From contig CM049309.1 of NCBI GenBank assembly GCA_026874595.1, positions 37,835,079 to 37,899,078 on the forward strand: a stretch of 64,000 bases of DNA. Reading direction: 5' to 3'. The notes below the pieces were generated by a model. The model did not search any database. It was not told the origin of the DNA and saw only the letters and a program-made list of their open reading frames with translations. Shown one piece after another: positions 23,641 to 35,632 of this stretch (position 1 is the stretch's first letter; each line of letters starts with the position of its first letter). This stretch comes from Sipunculus nudus (taxonomy: Eukaryota; Annelida; Sipuncula; Golfingiida; Sipunculidae). Both the position numbers and the translations under genes were made by a program.

Positions 23641-26030
23641 GACTTCTAGCCAAACCGTTTGAACAAAACCTTTCATCCTGCACTAAAGGCTCGCCCACCT
23701 ATAAATGAAGGGCCCTATCAATTTTGAGGTCACATGTTAAAAGTCACGGCCACAGGAGCCCCTCCTTGATAAAGGTTGTGGACCGATTTAAAGCCAAACC
23801 GTTCAACCAAAACCTTTCATCTTGCACATATGGCTCACCCACCCATGGATGAAGAACCCTATCGATTTTGATGTCATAAGGATAAGCGTCTCGGCAAGAG
23901 GTCCCACTACTTGAAAAAGCTAGTGGACCAATTTAAAGTCAGTCGTTTGACCTAAACTTTTCATCTTGCACATATGGCTCACCCACCCATGGATAAAGTA
24001 CCCTATCAATTTTGAGGTAAAGGGGTCAAAAGTCTCGGCCACAGGGCCCACTTCTTGAGAAGCTTGTGAACCCATTTAGAGCCAAACCGTTTGGCCAAAA
24101 CCTTTCAACTTGCACATAAGGCTCACCCATCCATGTAAAAATACTCTTATAAATGTGGAGGTCACGGGGTCAAAGGTCACGGCACAAGGCCCACTTTTCG
24201 ATAAAACTTGTGGACCCATTAAAAGCCAAACCGTTCAACCAAAACCTTTCATCTTGCACATATGGCTCACCAACCCATGGAGGAAGGACCCTCTTGATTT
24301 TGAGGTCACGTGGTCAAAGGTCACGGCCACCGAGCCCACTTCTTGAAAAAGTTTGTTGACCCATATAAAGCCAAACCGTTTGATCAAAACCGTTCATCTT
24401 ATACATATGGCTCACCCACCTATGGATAAAGTACCCTTTCAATTTTGAGGTCACGTGTCAAAAGACACGTTAACAGGGGCCTCTTCTTGAAAAAGGTTGT
24501 GGACCGATTTAAAGCCAAACCGCTCGACCAAAACCTTTCATCTTGCTCATATGGCTTACCCACCCTTGGATGAAGAACCCTATCGATTTTGAGGTCATAA
24601 GGATAAGGGTCTCGGCTAGAGGGCCCACTTCTTGAAAAAGCTAATGGACCAATTTAAAGCCAATCGTTCGACCCAAACTTTTCATCCTGCACATATGGCT
24701 CACCCACCCATGGATAAATACTCCTATAAATGTGGAGGTCATATTTCAAGAGGGCCTCAGTCGTGTAGATATTAGCGCATGCCTTGCCGGCCACAAAACA
24801 CAAGTGTTGCACATAACCTAATGTATTATTGTGTCCCTCCATTAATTTTTTCGACAGAATTCTCAATGAGCTGTGAATATATTCCCTTAAAGTCAATCTG
24901 TCGAAGGGTTTTTCCTCCCCTAACATGTCTTAAGGCCTTATTACTTCTTGTTTTAAAACGGGAGGAGGATTATTAGCGAAAAGATCGTGCTAACCAGCAG
25001 CCGTCTGGTCCCTTGACTGTACATTTGATTGCGCTGCCTGGAGAAGCGAGTCGAGCCTCTGGAGAGGATGTAGTTCTTGCGGGGCACCTTCCGCTCTGGC
25101 GGGCACCGTGCCCAACGCGCCCTGTGGTTCATAAACAGGCGAAGGGGAAGAACCAGTTGCTCTCAGGGTGGCAAGTTTCTTTTCCAGCAACTCTGTCTCT
25201 TGCATTATGCGTGCCTCACTTCTTTTTGCTTCTTCCTTCTTAATCAGCAGTTTTAGGTACTCAACATACCCTACAGTACCTCTCGCTGGTTTCGCTGGTG
25301 GTGGCGGGGATAGCTGTGAAGTCTTATCTTGGCTAGTCTGTGCAAGTAATTGTGGTGACTCCTTTCCAATATATAAACACTTCTTGCCACGAAGGGGTTC
25401 GTGGCTTTCTCCACATGTTTTGCAGCGACGCCCCGACATCTCTTACCTAACTTAACTAAAATTAAAAAAAAATTAAACGTGTGGCCCCCGCCACCACCTA
25501 CACTGAAAATGACCAGCGTGGCCGACTAACGACACATGCCGACACGGTTGAACGCGTGTGCGTGCATGAATACTTATTACCCCCCCCCCCTCCCCCCCCC
25601 CCCCCCCCGCGAACCTTCCCAGTGTGAAACGGTGATCCGCGTGTCAAGTGCATTCCATTATACCTGTATAATGGGACCGCATTTCCATTATACCTTCCAT
25701 AAATGTGGAGGTCACGGGGTCAAAGGTCATGGCCACAGGGCCCACTTCTTGATAAAACTTGTGGACCCATTTAAAGCCAAACCGTTCGACCAAAACCTTC
25801 CATCTTGCACATATGGGTCACCCACACATAGATGAAGACCCCTATCGTGTTTGAGGTTACGGAGTCAAAGGTCACGGCCACAGGTCCAACTTCTTAAAAA
25901 CGCTTGTTGGACCATTTTCAGCCAAACCGCTCGACCAAAACCTTTGATTTTGCACATATGGCTCACCAACCTATGAATGAAGAGCCCTATTTAGTTTGAG
26001 GTCACAGGAGCAAAGGTCAAGGTCAAAGAG
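23640..26030. repeat. ~144 bp tandem satellite, interrupted once
   Basis: The phrase GCCAAACCGTTCGACCAAAA recurs at about 23650, 23793, 24080, 24224, 24370, 24514, then 25777 and 25921, giving a period of about 143-145 bp. Units share CATCTTGCACATATGGCTCA, CCCACCCATGGATGAAG, GAGGTCACGGGGTCAAAGG and GGCCCACTTCTTGA. There are about ten units, diverged by roughly 10-20 percent by eye. Many contain GGTCAAAGGTCA (for example 24168, 24312, 25718), a direct repeat of nuclear-receptor half-sites spaced by one base. A non-repeat insertion splits the array at 24742-25698. Confidence 0.9.
24742..25698 (-). mobile_element. Insertion in the satellite carrying a gag-like ORF relic
   Basis: The 957 bp block is flanked by an identical 16 bp, ATAAATGTGGAGGTCA (24726-24741 and 25699-25714). 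This is part of the satellite unit and could be a target-site duplication. On the minus strand one frame runs 25439 to about 24742 with only two stops (near 24992 and 24930). It begins MSGRRCKTCGESHEPL, with a CxxCxxxH...C knuckle, then a Pro-rich stretch, a Lys/Glu-rich predicted coiled coil (KLLIKKEEAKRSEARIM), and a downstream part with LTLREYIHSSLRIL and KACANIYTTEALLKYD. The layout resembles the first ORF (gag-like) of invertebrate retroelements, but I cannot name the family. Confidence 0.5.
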
Positions 26031-26938
26031 CTGCCCTCCCCATCTTCCCACTGTTTAATACACCCATTCTAATTATGCCCCCTGCGAGGGGATGCTCCGC
26101 TTTGCGGCGCCCTTGTTTTAGGTTTTGTAAATAGTCCTGTGTTTGACCGCGCCTTTTCCTAGTTCCTGGATCCGCCCCTGAGGGGCAACCGCAAATATCA
26201 ACAGACAATTACACTTGTGTGAGGGACCGATTTCGTAGGCCATGGCTACATGTCGTCTTGTGTGCATGCTGCATTCATTGCAATATCATACATTAATTAT
26301 ACAACATGATCAAGAAATACAACACTGACCGACAATTGGATGGAAAACATCGAAGTTTCCTTAACGGGAATTTACCATAAATATGCGATACCAATATATT
26401 ATATCGATATAATATAAGTATGTAGAAATTATAATTTTATAACAAAATGGCGTTAGACTTGCCTGCAAATATAAAGAAGGCCATTATGGGTTTATTGATC
26501 GTGGTGTGAAAAAAAGAACTTTAGAACTTGTTGGCGACCAAACAAGGAACATCGAAAACACAACGCTAGAATCATTCTGCTGACGTACATCACAGGTATA
26601 CACTGGTCGCTTTCTGAGGAACGGTTAACCCGCGTCTTAATTTCGACACCCGGAAATCTTTTAGTTATGTTCGCTGTGACTGAGTACCCAATAACGTATT
26701 ACCTTATAAAATATGAATAGGATCGGCGTTTAGATTTTCGATTTAGATTATGGGTCCTTGTCGTGGTCATGAGTTGACATTCCTTACACAAGTTACAAAT
26801 GAAATATATTAATAAATAGAATTAAAGACTTTTGATCCATTTACTAATCAATGAAACAATGTTATTTCTTAACCTTGCTTAGAATTTACAAAATAACTTA
26901 TTTTCTAAAACATTATAATTATTTGAAATATGATTAAG

Positions 26939-26960
26939 TATATATATAATAATAATAATA

Positions 26961-26995
<35 letters not shown>

Positions 26996-27028
26996 GTTGA
27001 ATATGTCACTCGGAGACGCTGAAAAAGG

Positions 27029-27059
<31 letters not shown>

Positions 27060-27085
27060 ATGTGTGTATGTATGTGTGTGTATAC
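26939..27085. repeat. Compound (TA)n / (TG)n microsatellite
   Basis: Two TA tracts (about 26957-26994 and 27030-27050), the second running into GTGTGTATGTGTG. Found only in the gene B copy of the duplication. Confidence 0.9.
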
Positions 27086-27239
27086 AAAGTCATCCCCCCA
27101 CCCTGGAAGAAAAATTGACGCAAATGTCTAGCCTTGTCTGGTATTCATGGTAATTTTCATAAATACTGCATTAATTGAAGATGTTGTTTACCCACCAAAA
27201 TGCCATATACCATTTGGTCTTTCCATCGCAGTAAATTAT

Positions 27240-28480
27240 CCAGTCTGAACGGTTCAGAATTTTTGGGTTTTTCCATTCATCATGCGCGACCCTTGTTGGG
27301 GGTCGCGGCGTCGCGCTGCAGATACTTTCCCTTACGAAGCGTGCATGACTGAGTCGGGGCTCGTGTCAGTCATTGTACAGGACAAATGGGTCTGCTGCTA
27401 TGCAGATCGCTAAGGTATATGATTTCATTAGCATGCGAATTATATACGGGTACCAGGGTAGCTTAAGGTTTCCACGTTACATGTAACAAAATTTCGTTTT
27501 TATGTTTTTTTCATTATTTTTGATGCGGGGAGCATGTAGAAGTTCACCTTTATAAAGGATTGGTACCAAATGAAAAAAAATGCCTTTCCGTTCATGTGTT
27601 TGCCTGTGCAAGTCAGGCATAAAGGCGTTATTTCGACCTTCGCTTGGCAGTTGAATCCTTCGCGCTCTTCACTTTATTTGCTCGCTTCTTTTCTCGCAAT
27701 AACGGCAGACGAAATCGCTTCCCATGTCAAGTTAGCGTCATATCGACCCTCTGCCACTACGACCAAATTACAGGCGCCAGAGTGTCTTCACATCTCACTC
27801 TGAGGAACGCAAGATACAAATATTTCGTAATTTCTGACAATGCTTCATGGCCTACAGGTACATTATTAATCAACATAAGCCAGACCAGTCGTTAGCATTT
27901 TTTGTGTACTTTCTAATAATACCAAACATGAGCGAGAAAAGTTCCGTTTTAATCCACCACATTGGTAAACCCCTCGGCTTGTTTGTTGAATTTATGACCG
28001 CGGGTGTCAGAACGCAGGCAGTTTGCAGGCAATACAGGAAATGACCCGTGTCCATGGAGACAATGTTTCAGTTTTGGTTGTGAGCTCACATGTATAATAT
28101 TGTGCGAGTTTTTAGCATAATATTGAGATTATGGACCGTTTACCACAATATGAATGCAACCTGATGCAAGACCAATGCGATTCATTCCTCAATATTACTT
28201 GTATCACGACTCGAGAAGGGATATCAGCTCAATTATCCGATTGCCTACTGAGTCGGGACGCCTTGGCTTACATCAAGTGTTATTTAATATAAGGAGAATC
28301 GTCTGAAGCGGTATCGACATCCCGTGCATACGATGACCGAATGAAAAATTCGTTTGATCAAAACACCATTCCATTTATTGAAAGCTGCAACTGATTTTAT
28401 TTATTATTAAAATATACATGAATACAAATGGCACATGGTTATCTTTATTGAAAGCTTATTTCCTTTAAATTTACATTCGT
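27240..28480. other. Intergenic, part of duplicated 3' flank of gene B
   Basis: Not recognised as a gene. Sections match 53700-54010 in the flank of gene C, but the C copy lacks roughly half a kilobase (about 27735-28265). Several overlapping short frames exist on both strands, none with a recognisable product. Confidence 0.4.
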
Positions 28481-28489
28481 GTAACATAT

Positions 28490-29170
28490 TGCAACAACAT
28501 GCCTGAAATGAATAAAACACCTCAACCTGATTGGTTTCCAGCTGAACTATATCAGAAATTTTGGGATTATATCAAGGTTTACTTTATCAACTCACTAAAA
28601 TATTCATTTTCCAATGGTACTTTACCGCTTTCAATACTACAAGGTATTATCTGTCTCATTCCAAGAAAGGGAAAGATTTTCTCCTATTAAATTTATTATA
28701 TATATATTCTGATCAGACTGGTTTAATGATAAACAGGCATATTAGAAAAAAATATCATAAAAATTACAGGTGTATGTGTGTATTCATAAATACATAAGTT
28801 ACCTGATATTAATAGATTTGAAAAAGCTTTGATTTTGTTTTGGAATGGACACAAATCAGAATACACTACAAATGTAAAATTTTGGACCAAATTTGAAAAG
28901 ATGGATTAATATAATTAATTCAGATATTAACAGTTGTGATATAAATAGGGGATAGGCTACTTCAAACTTTTCTATAAATCGAAGTGTTATGCAAGGCAAT
29001 GTCACCCTATCTGTTTATACCTGCCCTAGAAATAACAGCTGTTAAAATAAGAAATACCAGTTAAAATTAAAGGTTTAAATATAGGAGGTTAAGAACACAA
29101 TATGATTGCAGAGGACACAGCTGTTACCCATACTGGAGGCTCTCGACTATTAAAGAACTTCTAGAAATTT
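28490..29170 (+). pseudogene. LINE reverse-transcriptase relic (3' of gene B)
   Basis: The translation shows NKTPQPDWFPAELYQKFWD, then NGTLPLSILQGIICLIPRKG, DQTGL, an LLIDFEKAFD-like region, and QGN-CHPICLYLP in place of the usual RQG-PLSPYLF. These are ordered motifs of an L1/Tx1-type LINE reverse transcriptase. Many stops and shifts show long decay. A segment present in the twin copy at 54300-54400 is deleted here. Confidence 0.75.
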
Positions 29171-29321
29171 GTAAAGATTTTTTTTTAAATATATATGGAA
29201 AGATATAGAAAGTATAGAAAATATAGAAAGGCCTAAAGGTCTTAAATGGTGCACGGAACCTTTAAATGCAGATATATGTCTGTCCATCGTGAAGTTTGAT
29301 TGATTTCGCATCATCCACGGT

Positions 29322-32300
29322 CTATATGGTTCGTTTCTTGACTTTCAGATAAATTCCTTTCTTTGCCTTCAGCACAAGTTGCTGGCACAGTATTGGCTCT
29401 TCCTGTTCTTCAAATTCAAAGTGTTTCAGCAAGAGGGCAGCACATGTCTTCAGCTCACTTAGGGCAAAATTCTGCCCGATGCAGTTTCTGATAACGAAAA
29501 TTAAATTTCATTTCATGAAATAATCAACATTCATAATTAAACCTATTGTGTCTTGTTGGGTTTTTTATGTGAAAAGTAGCGCCCTGCATATACTTTATGA
29601 TAATAAATCAAATAAATATCCAATAAATGAATGGGAAAATACTGATTAAAATATTTCAATAAGTTATCCATCTGACTTACCGCGGTCCAGCGGCAAAAGG
29701 CACAAACGCATGAGGAGAACGGCCTGCAGAATTTTCTGCGGTGAACCTGAGTGGGTCGTACTTCCCAGGATCCTCCCAGACGTCGCCATTGCGGTGCAGG
29801 GAGAAGATATTCATTATCACCCATGTATCTTCAATTAACAGAAACAGAGGCGTAAATACAGGGGTTGGGGATGAGGGGGGATATATCCTCCACACCGTTT
29901 AGCAAGGGGGGGGGGGGTTGATGAATGTAATCATACCCCCCGCTATTCAATGTGTGTGTTTTTTTTTTCCATTATAAACTACGTGTCAAGCAGGGTGGAT
30001 GTCTTTTGGTACAAGATAAATATGTGTCTTTCGCACAAGATTCGGTACAAGCTAAATATGTGACTTTCGCACTAAACTACAGAATGTTTGTGAGATTGCA
30101 AAGTCAAATCTAAAATCTGCACAAAGTAAAATGAAAATAAAGTATGAAAAACACACTGTTAGTAGGACGTTTGAGCCTGGTAAAAAGGTCCTTGCCTTAC
30201 TTCCCATCCCTGGCAGACCCCTGCAAGCTAGGTATTTTGGTCCTTACATTGTTGACAAGAAAGTTAGTGATTTAAATTACATACTGTTGACACCAGATGG
30301 GCGTAAGAAGAAACAACTGTGCCATGTTAACATGTTGAAACCATATTATGACAGAAATAGCACATCAGATGTTGTACATAATGTTACTGCTGTAAATTGT
30401 GTAAACACTGATCCTGACCCAGTTAAAGTAGATACTGATTGTAAGTGTGATTTAGACATTCAGTGTGGTACAGTACCATTAAAAAAACTCAGACGTACTT
30501 AAAAACCTGGATGCCAAACTGTGACACCTTACCGCACAACAATACAAGACCTCTACAACCTGTTACGGAATTATGAACAATTGTTTAGTGAAATTCCAAC
30601 GCGAACTAACATGTTGTGCCATGACGTCGATGTTGGAGAGGCAAGCGCAGTCAAGCAGCATCCATATAGGTTGAATCCAGAAAAGCAAAAGTATCTACAA
30701 GATGAGATTCAATATTTGCTAGACAATGATTTTATTGAACCTAGTAAAAGTAACTGGAGTTCACGATGTATTCTTGTGCCAAAACCTGATGGTAGTCACC
30801 GTATGTGCACAGATTATCGAAAACTGAACTCTGTCACCAAGACTTACACGTTCCCGATTCCGAGGATCGATGATTGTTTTGATAGAGTCGGTAGCTCAAG
30901 ATATGTATCCAAGTTTGACTTGCTAAAAAGGATTCTGGCAAGTTCCGTTGACAGAACGAGCGAAAGAATTGTCCGCATTTGTGACGCCGCAAGGACTGTA
31001 CCAGTATAAAGTAATGCCATTTGGCATGAAAAACTCGCCAGCCACGTTCCAGTGCCTCATCCATATGGTTGTCAAGGACATTCAGGGCTGCGACGCATAT
31101 ATTGATGACCTCATCGTGCACAGCGACACCTGGGAGAAACATCTACAAATTCTTCGCGACCTCTTCGAAAGACTCAGTGAAGCACGTCTGACCGTCAACA
31201 TAGTTAAGTCTGAGTTTTGTCATGCACAAGTAACATTTTTGGGTCATATTGTAGGGCAGGGTCAGGTAAAACCTGTTGATGCTAAGATAAGTGCTATTTC
31301 TGCATTTACTTCATCAGTCAGGCCAATCATTGTTTTCAGTGATCACAATCCCCTCACGTTCATGAACAATGGTATAAAACAAGGTATAAAAAAACACCTT
31401 CTGGTACAATTACTCCGTTCGGTAACGTCAAGGGCATGGTGGTTCTTCTTACAACAAACGGAACGGTTGCATGTGTTCTCATGCTTTCTTTGAGACACAT
31501 CGTCAGGTATTCAAAGTTCGACAGATCGTCCCTGAAGTCAAAACATCTACATATATTATGGCAGGAAAATAAATAACACATTTGATTCAATTCCAATACA
31601 TAAAGGGTTTTGAGACTGTTTGAGATATTTATACGTTAAAGGCCAAATAAATTGACGCATTTTACTTTTGACTTCTTCGACATATGACACAGTCAGCAAA
31701 CATATAAAAAATCATTGTTGTATTCATTATTGGATCATTATTGTAATCTAATTTGTCAATTACAAAAAAAGGGACGTCATGAATGTATGCATCTTTTTTG
31801 TAATTTTATATAACAATTGCCTTCGAATCTTCTATTATATTCATTTTGGAGCAGAATGGCAGGCATGAGTTAATGATTTTGGTTTCGATACAAAAATGAT
31901 ATATATTCCTTAAAATCAATAAAGACTGCAGTTTAATGTTTACTATAAATATGTTAAGTAACAAGTTCAATAAAAGTCCTTGTCAAGAGTACGGGAACGT
32001 ACCACGTGACATCATCCCGACCTTCCAGGACACTTTCAATTTCTTCGACACATTTCTTCTTGTGCTCGGAGTGACGGGCCATGTTATACAGAAACCATGA
32101 CAACGCTGAAAGCAGAAAGAGAGCGGAGATACACATGGGTGTAATCGTTTACCATACGAGAACGGTGGTTTCACAAATATCGATTCAGCTGGATACCACT
32201 AGTCATTTAGTAAATAATATAAAGTATTCGTATTGGCTGGTAAGTATAACGGCCTATTGTGCTCATTACGTTTAAAGTCAAGTATTTATTACATAATTTG

Positions 32301-35300
32301 AAATTTGATGCCAACATACTTTTTATCAACAGAAAAGGATCGACTGAGCAATTAATTCAGGTTCTCAGACAAAGGACTATACAATACTTCTTTGTTTGAA
32401 ACAAGGTTCCTCAATATATGTCATACTTGAAAGTACGACAAAAAAAGAGATGTCGGAGTCACCAGGTCTTGAAGGGTAAACAATGTTTTACCACTCGTTG
32501 TTGTGTCGTGCCCTTCAAACATAAACGTATCCACTTCATGTTGAATTTCTGTATCAGTCAGCCCGCTGCCGTCATTGTCCTGAATAAACATATTATTAGT
32601 CATTTATTTCTAGTATATTCTCAGAAACACTTAGGAACATTAAAAGAGAAGAGAATACTTTAAAAGAAAATTGAAGATTTATCATGTGAAATCAAAATTT
32701 AAACATTTACCTGACACTTGGCTCCAAATGTCTTTCCGTTATTTCACACATGATTTTGTTACGCTGTTGAAGGAGTTACGGTGTAGATAGTCCTATGTTC
32801 ATCAATGCTTTAAAGCAAGATCAGTGACCCTCCAAAGAAGAGAAATTAAAACATTTACTTTTACTGTAGTAACAGAATATACAAATTCACGGCCCTTGTA
32901 TTACCATGTTTTGGGTAACATAAGTTATGGCCATCTCAACACCTACCTTGGCTTCCAGGAGTATGTCAAGGAAGTCCAGATATGTTTTTTGCTGAGTTTC
33001 ATCTTCATTCTAAAATAGATCGTTATATGCACGGTACATATCTTTTTCCAGATCCATATCTCATGGTGCTTTAAGGAACAAACTTATGTAGCTGTTCATG
33101 TCTTCTCATTCTATAGAATATAGAATTTTTCACAAAATTATAAAATGAGCCAAGTGATGTGATATACCTGGAGATAAAATGGCACATGGCAAAGCGAAGG
33201 CATTTAAAGTCATGAACCTTCATCTGAAATTAATATGCAAGTTATGTCTGTGTGTCTGCTTGTGTTTGAAACTCTATCTGTTCCGGACTCTGTGTGTGAG
33301 TCATTGTGTGTCACCTGTTTGACTGTCTCTCTGTTTTGGACTATCTGTATGTTACTTGTTTGACTTTCATTCTATTTTTGACTATTTGTGTGTTTCCTGT
33401 GTGAACTTCTTTTTGGGGGGCTATTTATGTGTTACCAGTTTTGCTTTCTTTCTTTTTTGACTATTTTTGTTTTACTTGCTTGGCTTTCTTTCTTTTTTTG
33501 ACTATTTATGTGTAATTTGTTTTGCTTTTATTCTGGTTTGGACTATTTGAGCGTTTCCTGTTTGAACTTCTTTTTACGGGGGCTACTTATGTGTTACCTG
33601 TTTGGCCTTCCTTTCGTTTTGGGCTGTGTTTGTTACCTGTGTGGATTTCATTCAGTGTTACTTTTTTAACTTCTTTCTGTTTTAGACTTTTTGTGTGTTA
33701 TATTTTGGCTTTCTTTCTGTTTGTACGATTTCTGTGTTACCTGTTTCGCTATCTTTCTGTTTTAGACTATTTGTATATTACTTGTTTCACTATCTTTCTG
33801 TTTTCGACTGTGTGTGTTACCTGTTTGGGTTTCATTCTGTTTTGGGCTATATGTGTGTTACCTGTTTGGCTTTCTTTCTGTTTTTGATTACGCTCTCAGA
33901 GTACTGATGGATAACTCTGCAGGCTTCTCGGAAGTTGGAGCCGTTCTTTGTCAGGTAATAGGCGAAGTCTGAATAAACCAGAGGGTTCGTCAGTCTCGTC
34001 ATGACCAGCTCACCGGCGGAATAAACCGAGTTGATGTATTGATTCTTTTTCCTAAAATGTATACGTAAATGAACTGGAAAGCAGTTGAATATAACATGCA
34101 GTCTATTCAAATGAATGAATGATGTATAATGACTCATTAGGCCGATCTCTGCATTCAGCCGAAGACTCAACACGCCGCTTAGCACTATTTTTTTTTTTCG
34201 TTTAATGCATTTCAGTTATCATTCTCTTTACCCGGGTCAGAGTACATAAACTACAAAATACAAACTTTTTCAAGATTATGTTTACAACTAGGGCGAAAAT
34301 CAAGGACAATTTTCAACCACTTAGATACAACAATAACAAGGACCATCCTTAACCGGCTTCTGTGGCTCGGGGGTAGAGCACGGGACTCAGAGCAGGGAGA
34401 TTGTGAGTTCAAGGCGGTGAGATTTTTCACTGCAGGCTTTCTTGGCAGGTCGTGCTTCACGGTCGTGTTTCACTCACAAATGAGTGCGCCTTTAGGGGGT
34501 TCCTCGATGGTATGACCCAGCAACGAGCTAGGACGATTATGCACCGAGGGCTCGCAGGTGCAGTAATCTCCAGGCCTGGTTAACGCCAGGATATAAAAGT
34601 GAGAGGAAGCGTGTGATACTGCCCTGTCAGGTAGTCCGAAACAGACATGGAATTTTGGCACCTGTACATATACGTAGTTATGTTAGAATTTAAAAAGGAG
34701 GCGGTAACCCCCCCCCCCCCCCCCAACAAAAAAAAACATAAAAACATAAGTACAAAAAAAGTCGTTTAATAGCAAACGGAAATGATCAAGAAATTGAGAC
34801 TGAAAAGATAACGAAAGCCACGGAATGTTTTATTGATCTCAAAGGAAACGTTTCGGACCGCGTCAAGAAAAAAAAATACTCTTACTAAATAAAAGATAAT
34901 AATACCCTCTAATTTTGTTACCGTTTCACACGTGGCATGGAGATACTATGTACTGTATGTTACCAAATAACTCGGGGACAGCTCTATCAGTTCCGAATAT
35001 CAGAGCTACTAGTATTGATCATGCAGCAAGTATGTATGGTAAAACCTTGCAGTTACGACCACCATCCGGACCTTGATACAGTGGTCGCATTTGCCAGGTG
35101 GTCTTCTAAGCGAGATCCTATATAAAGGGCGAAAACGAATCGGAGCCCGTTGTCGTTGTTTTGAGGTGTTCGCTAATCCGAGAGGTGGTCGTTAGACCAG
35201 GTTTTACTGTACATATATATAGAAACATATACATACACATATCAGCAGCAGATATGTCAAATAGTTATTAAGTGATACTGTAATTAATTTCATACCCGTC

Positions 35301-35577
35301 CAGCTGAATCGTCTCTTTGCAGCCAAAAGCACACTGGAGTAGGCTGTCCAAAATCATCAGACTGAGTTGGTCGAACATTTCCATGCGTTGAGGTCCGTCC
35401 TTCAGTAGTTCTCTCCATTTGTTCTATAAGATTACAAAATCGACAGGAAATAGTTACATTTTCAAACAAACTTTCTCATGAAAACAGTGTTAAATGATCC
35501 TCGACCAATAGGATATTATTGGCTTTTGTAAGCTACTGTTTTTTTAGGAATGTGTTAGATATACCACCATAAAACAC

Positions 35578-35632
<55 letters not shown>

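Larger units (their letters stand above)
26090..34890. repeat. Left copy of the B/C segmental duplication
   Basis: Aligns collinearly with about 51930-63780. Matches include the flank phrase TTGCAATATCATACAT (26279 versus 52100), ACCCGCGTCTTAA / ACCTGCGTCTTAA (26630 versus 53570), the LINE relic (28490 versus 54110), exons 12 to 6 of the P450 and their introns, and intron 5 sequence near 34800 versus 63640. Differences are insertions: the Gmr1-like fragment and the SINE at 34348 occur only here. Boundaries are approximate. Confidence 0.75.

Noticed and set aside
30834-31142. Minus-strand frame within the retrotransposon fragment
   Set aside because: Antisense shadow of the reverse transcriptase reading frame on +.
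33522-33887. Plus-strand frame of 121 codons, Phe/Leu-rich
   Set aside because: Same minisatellite in gene B intron 6; overlaps the real exon 6 on the minus strand.
34348-34420. Possible tRNA gene
   Set aside because: Only A- and B-box-like words; no cloverleaf could be closed, and the SINE body follows directly.
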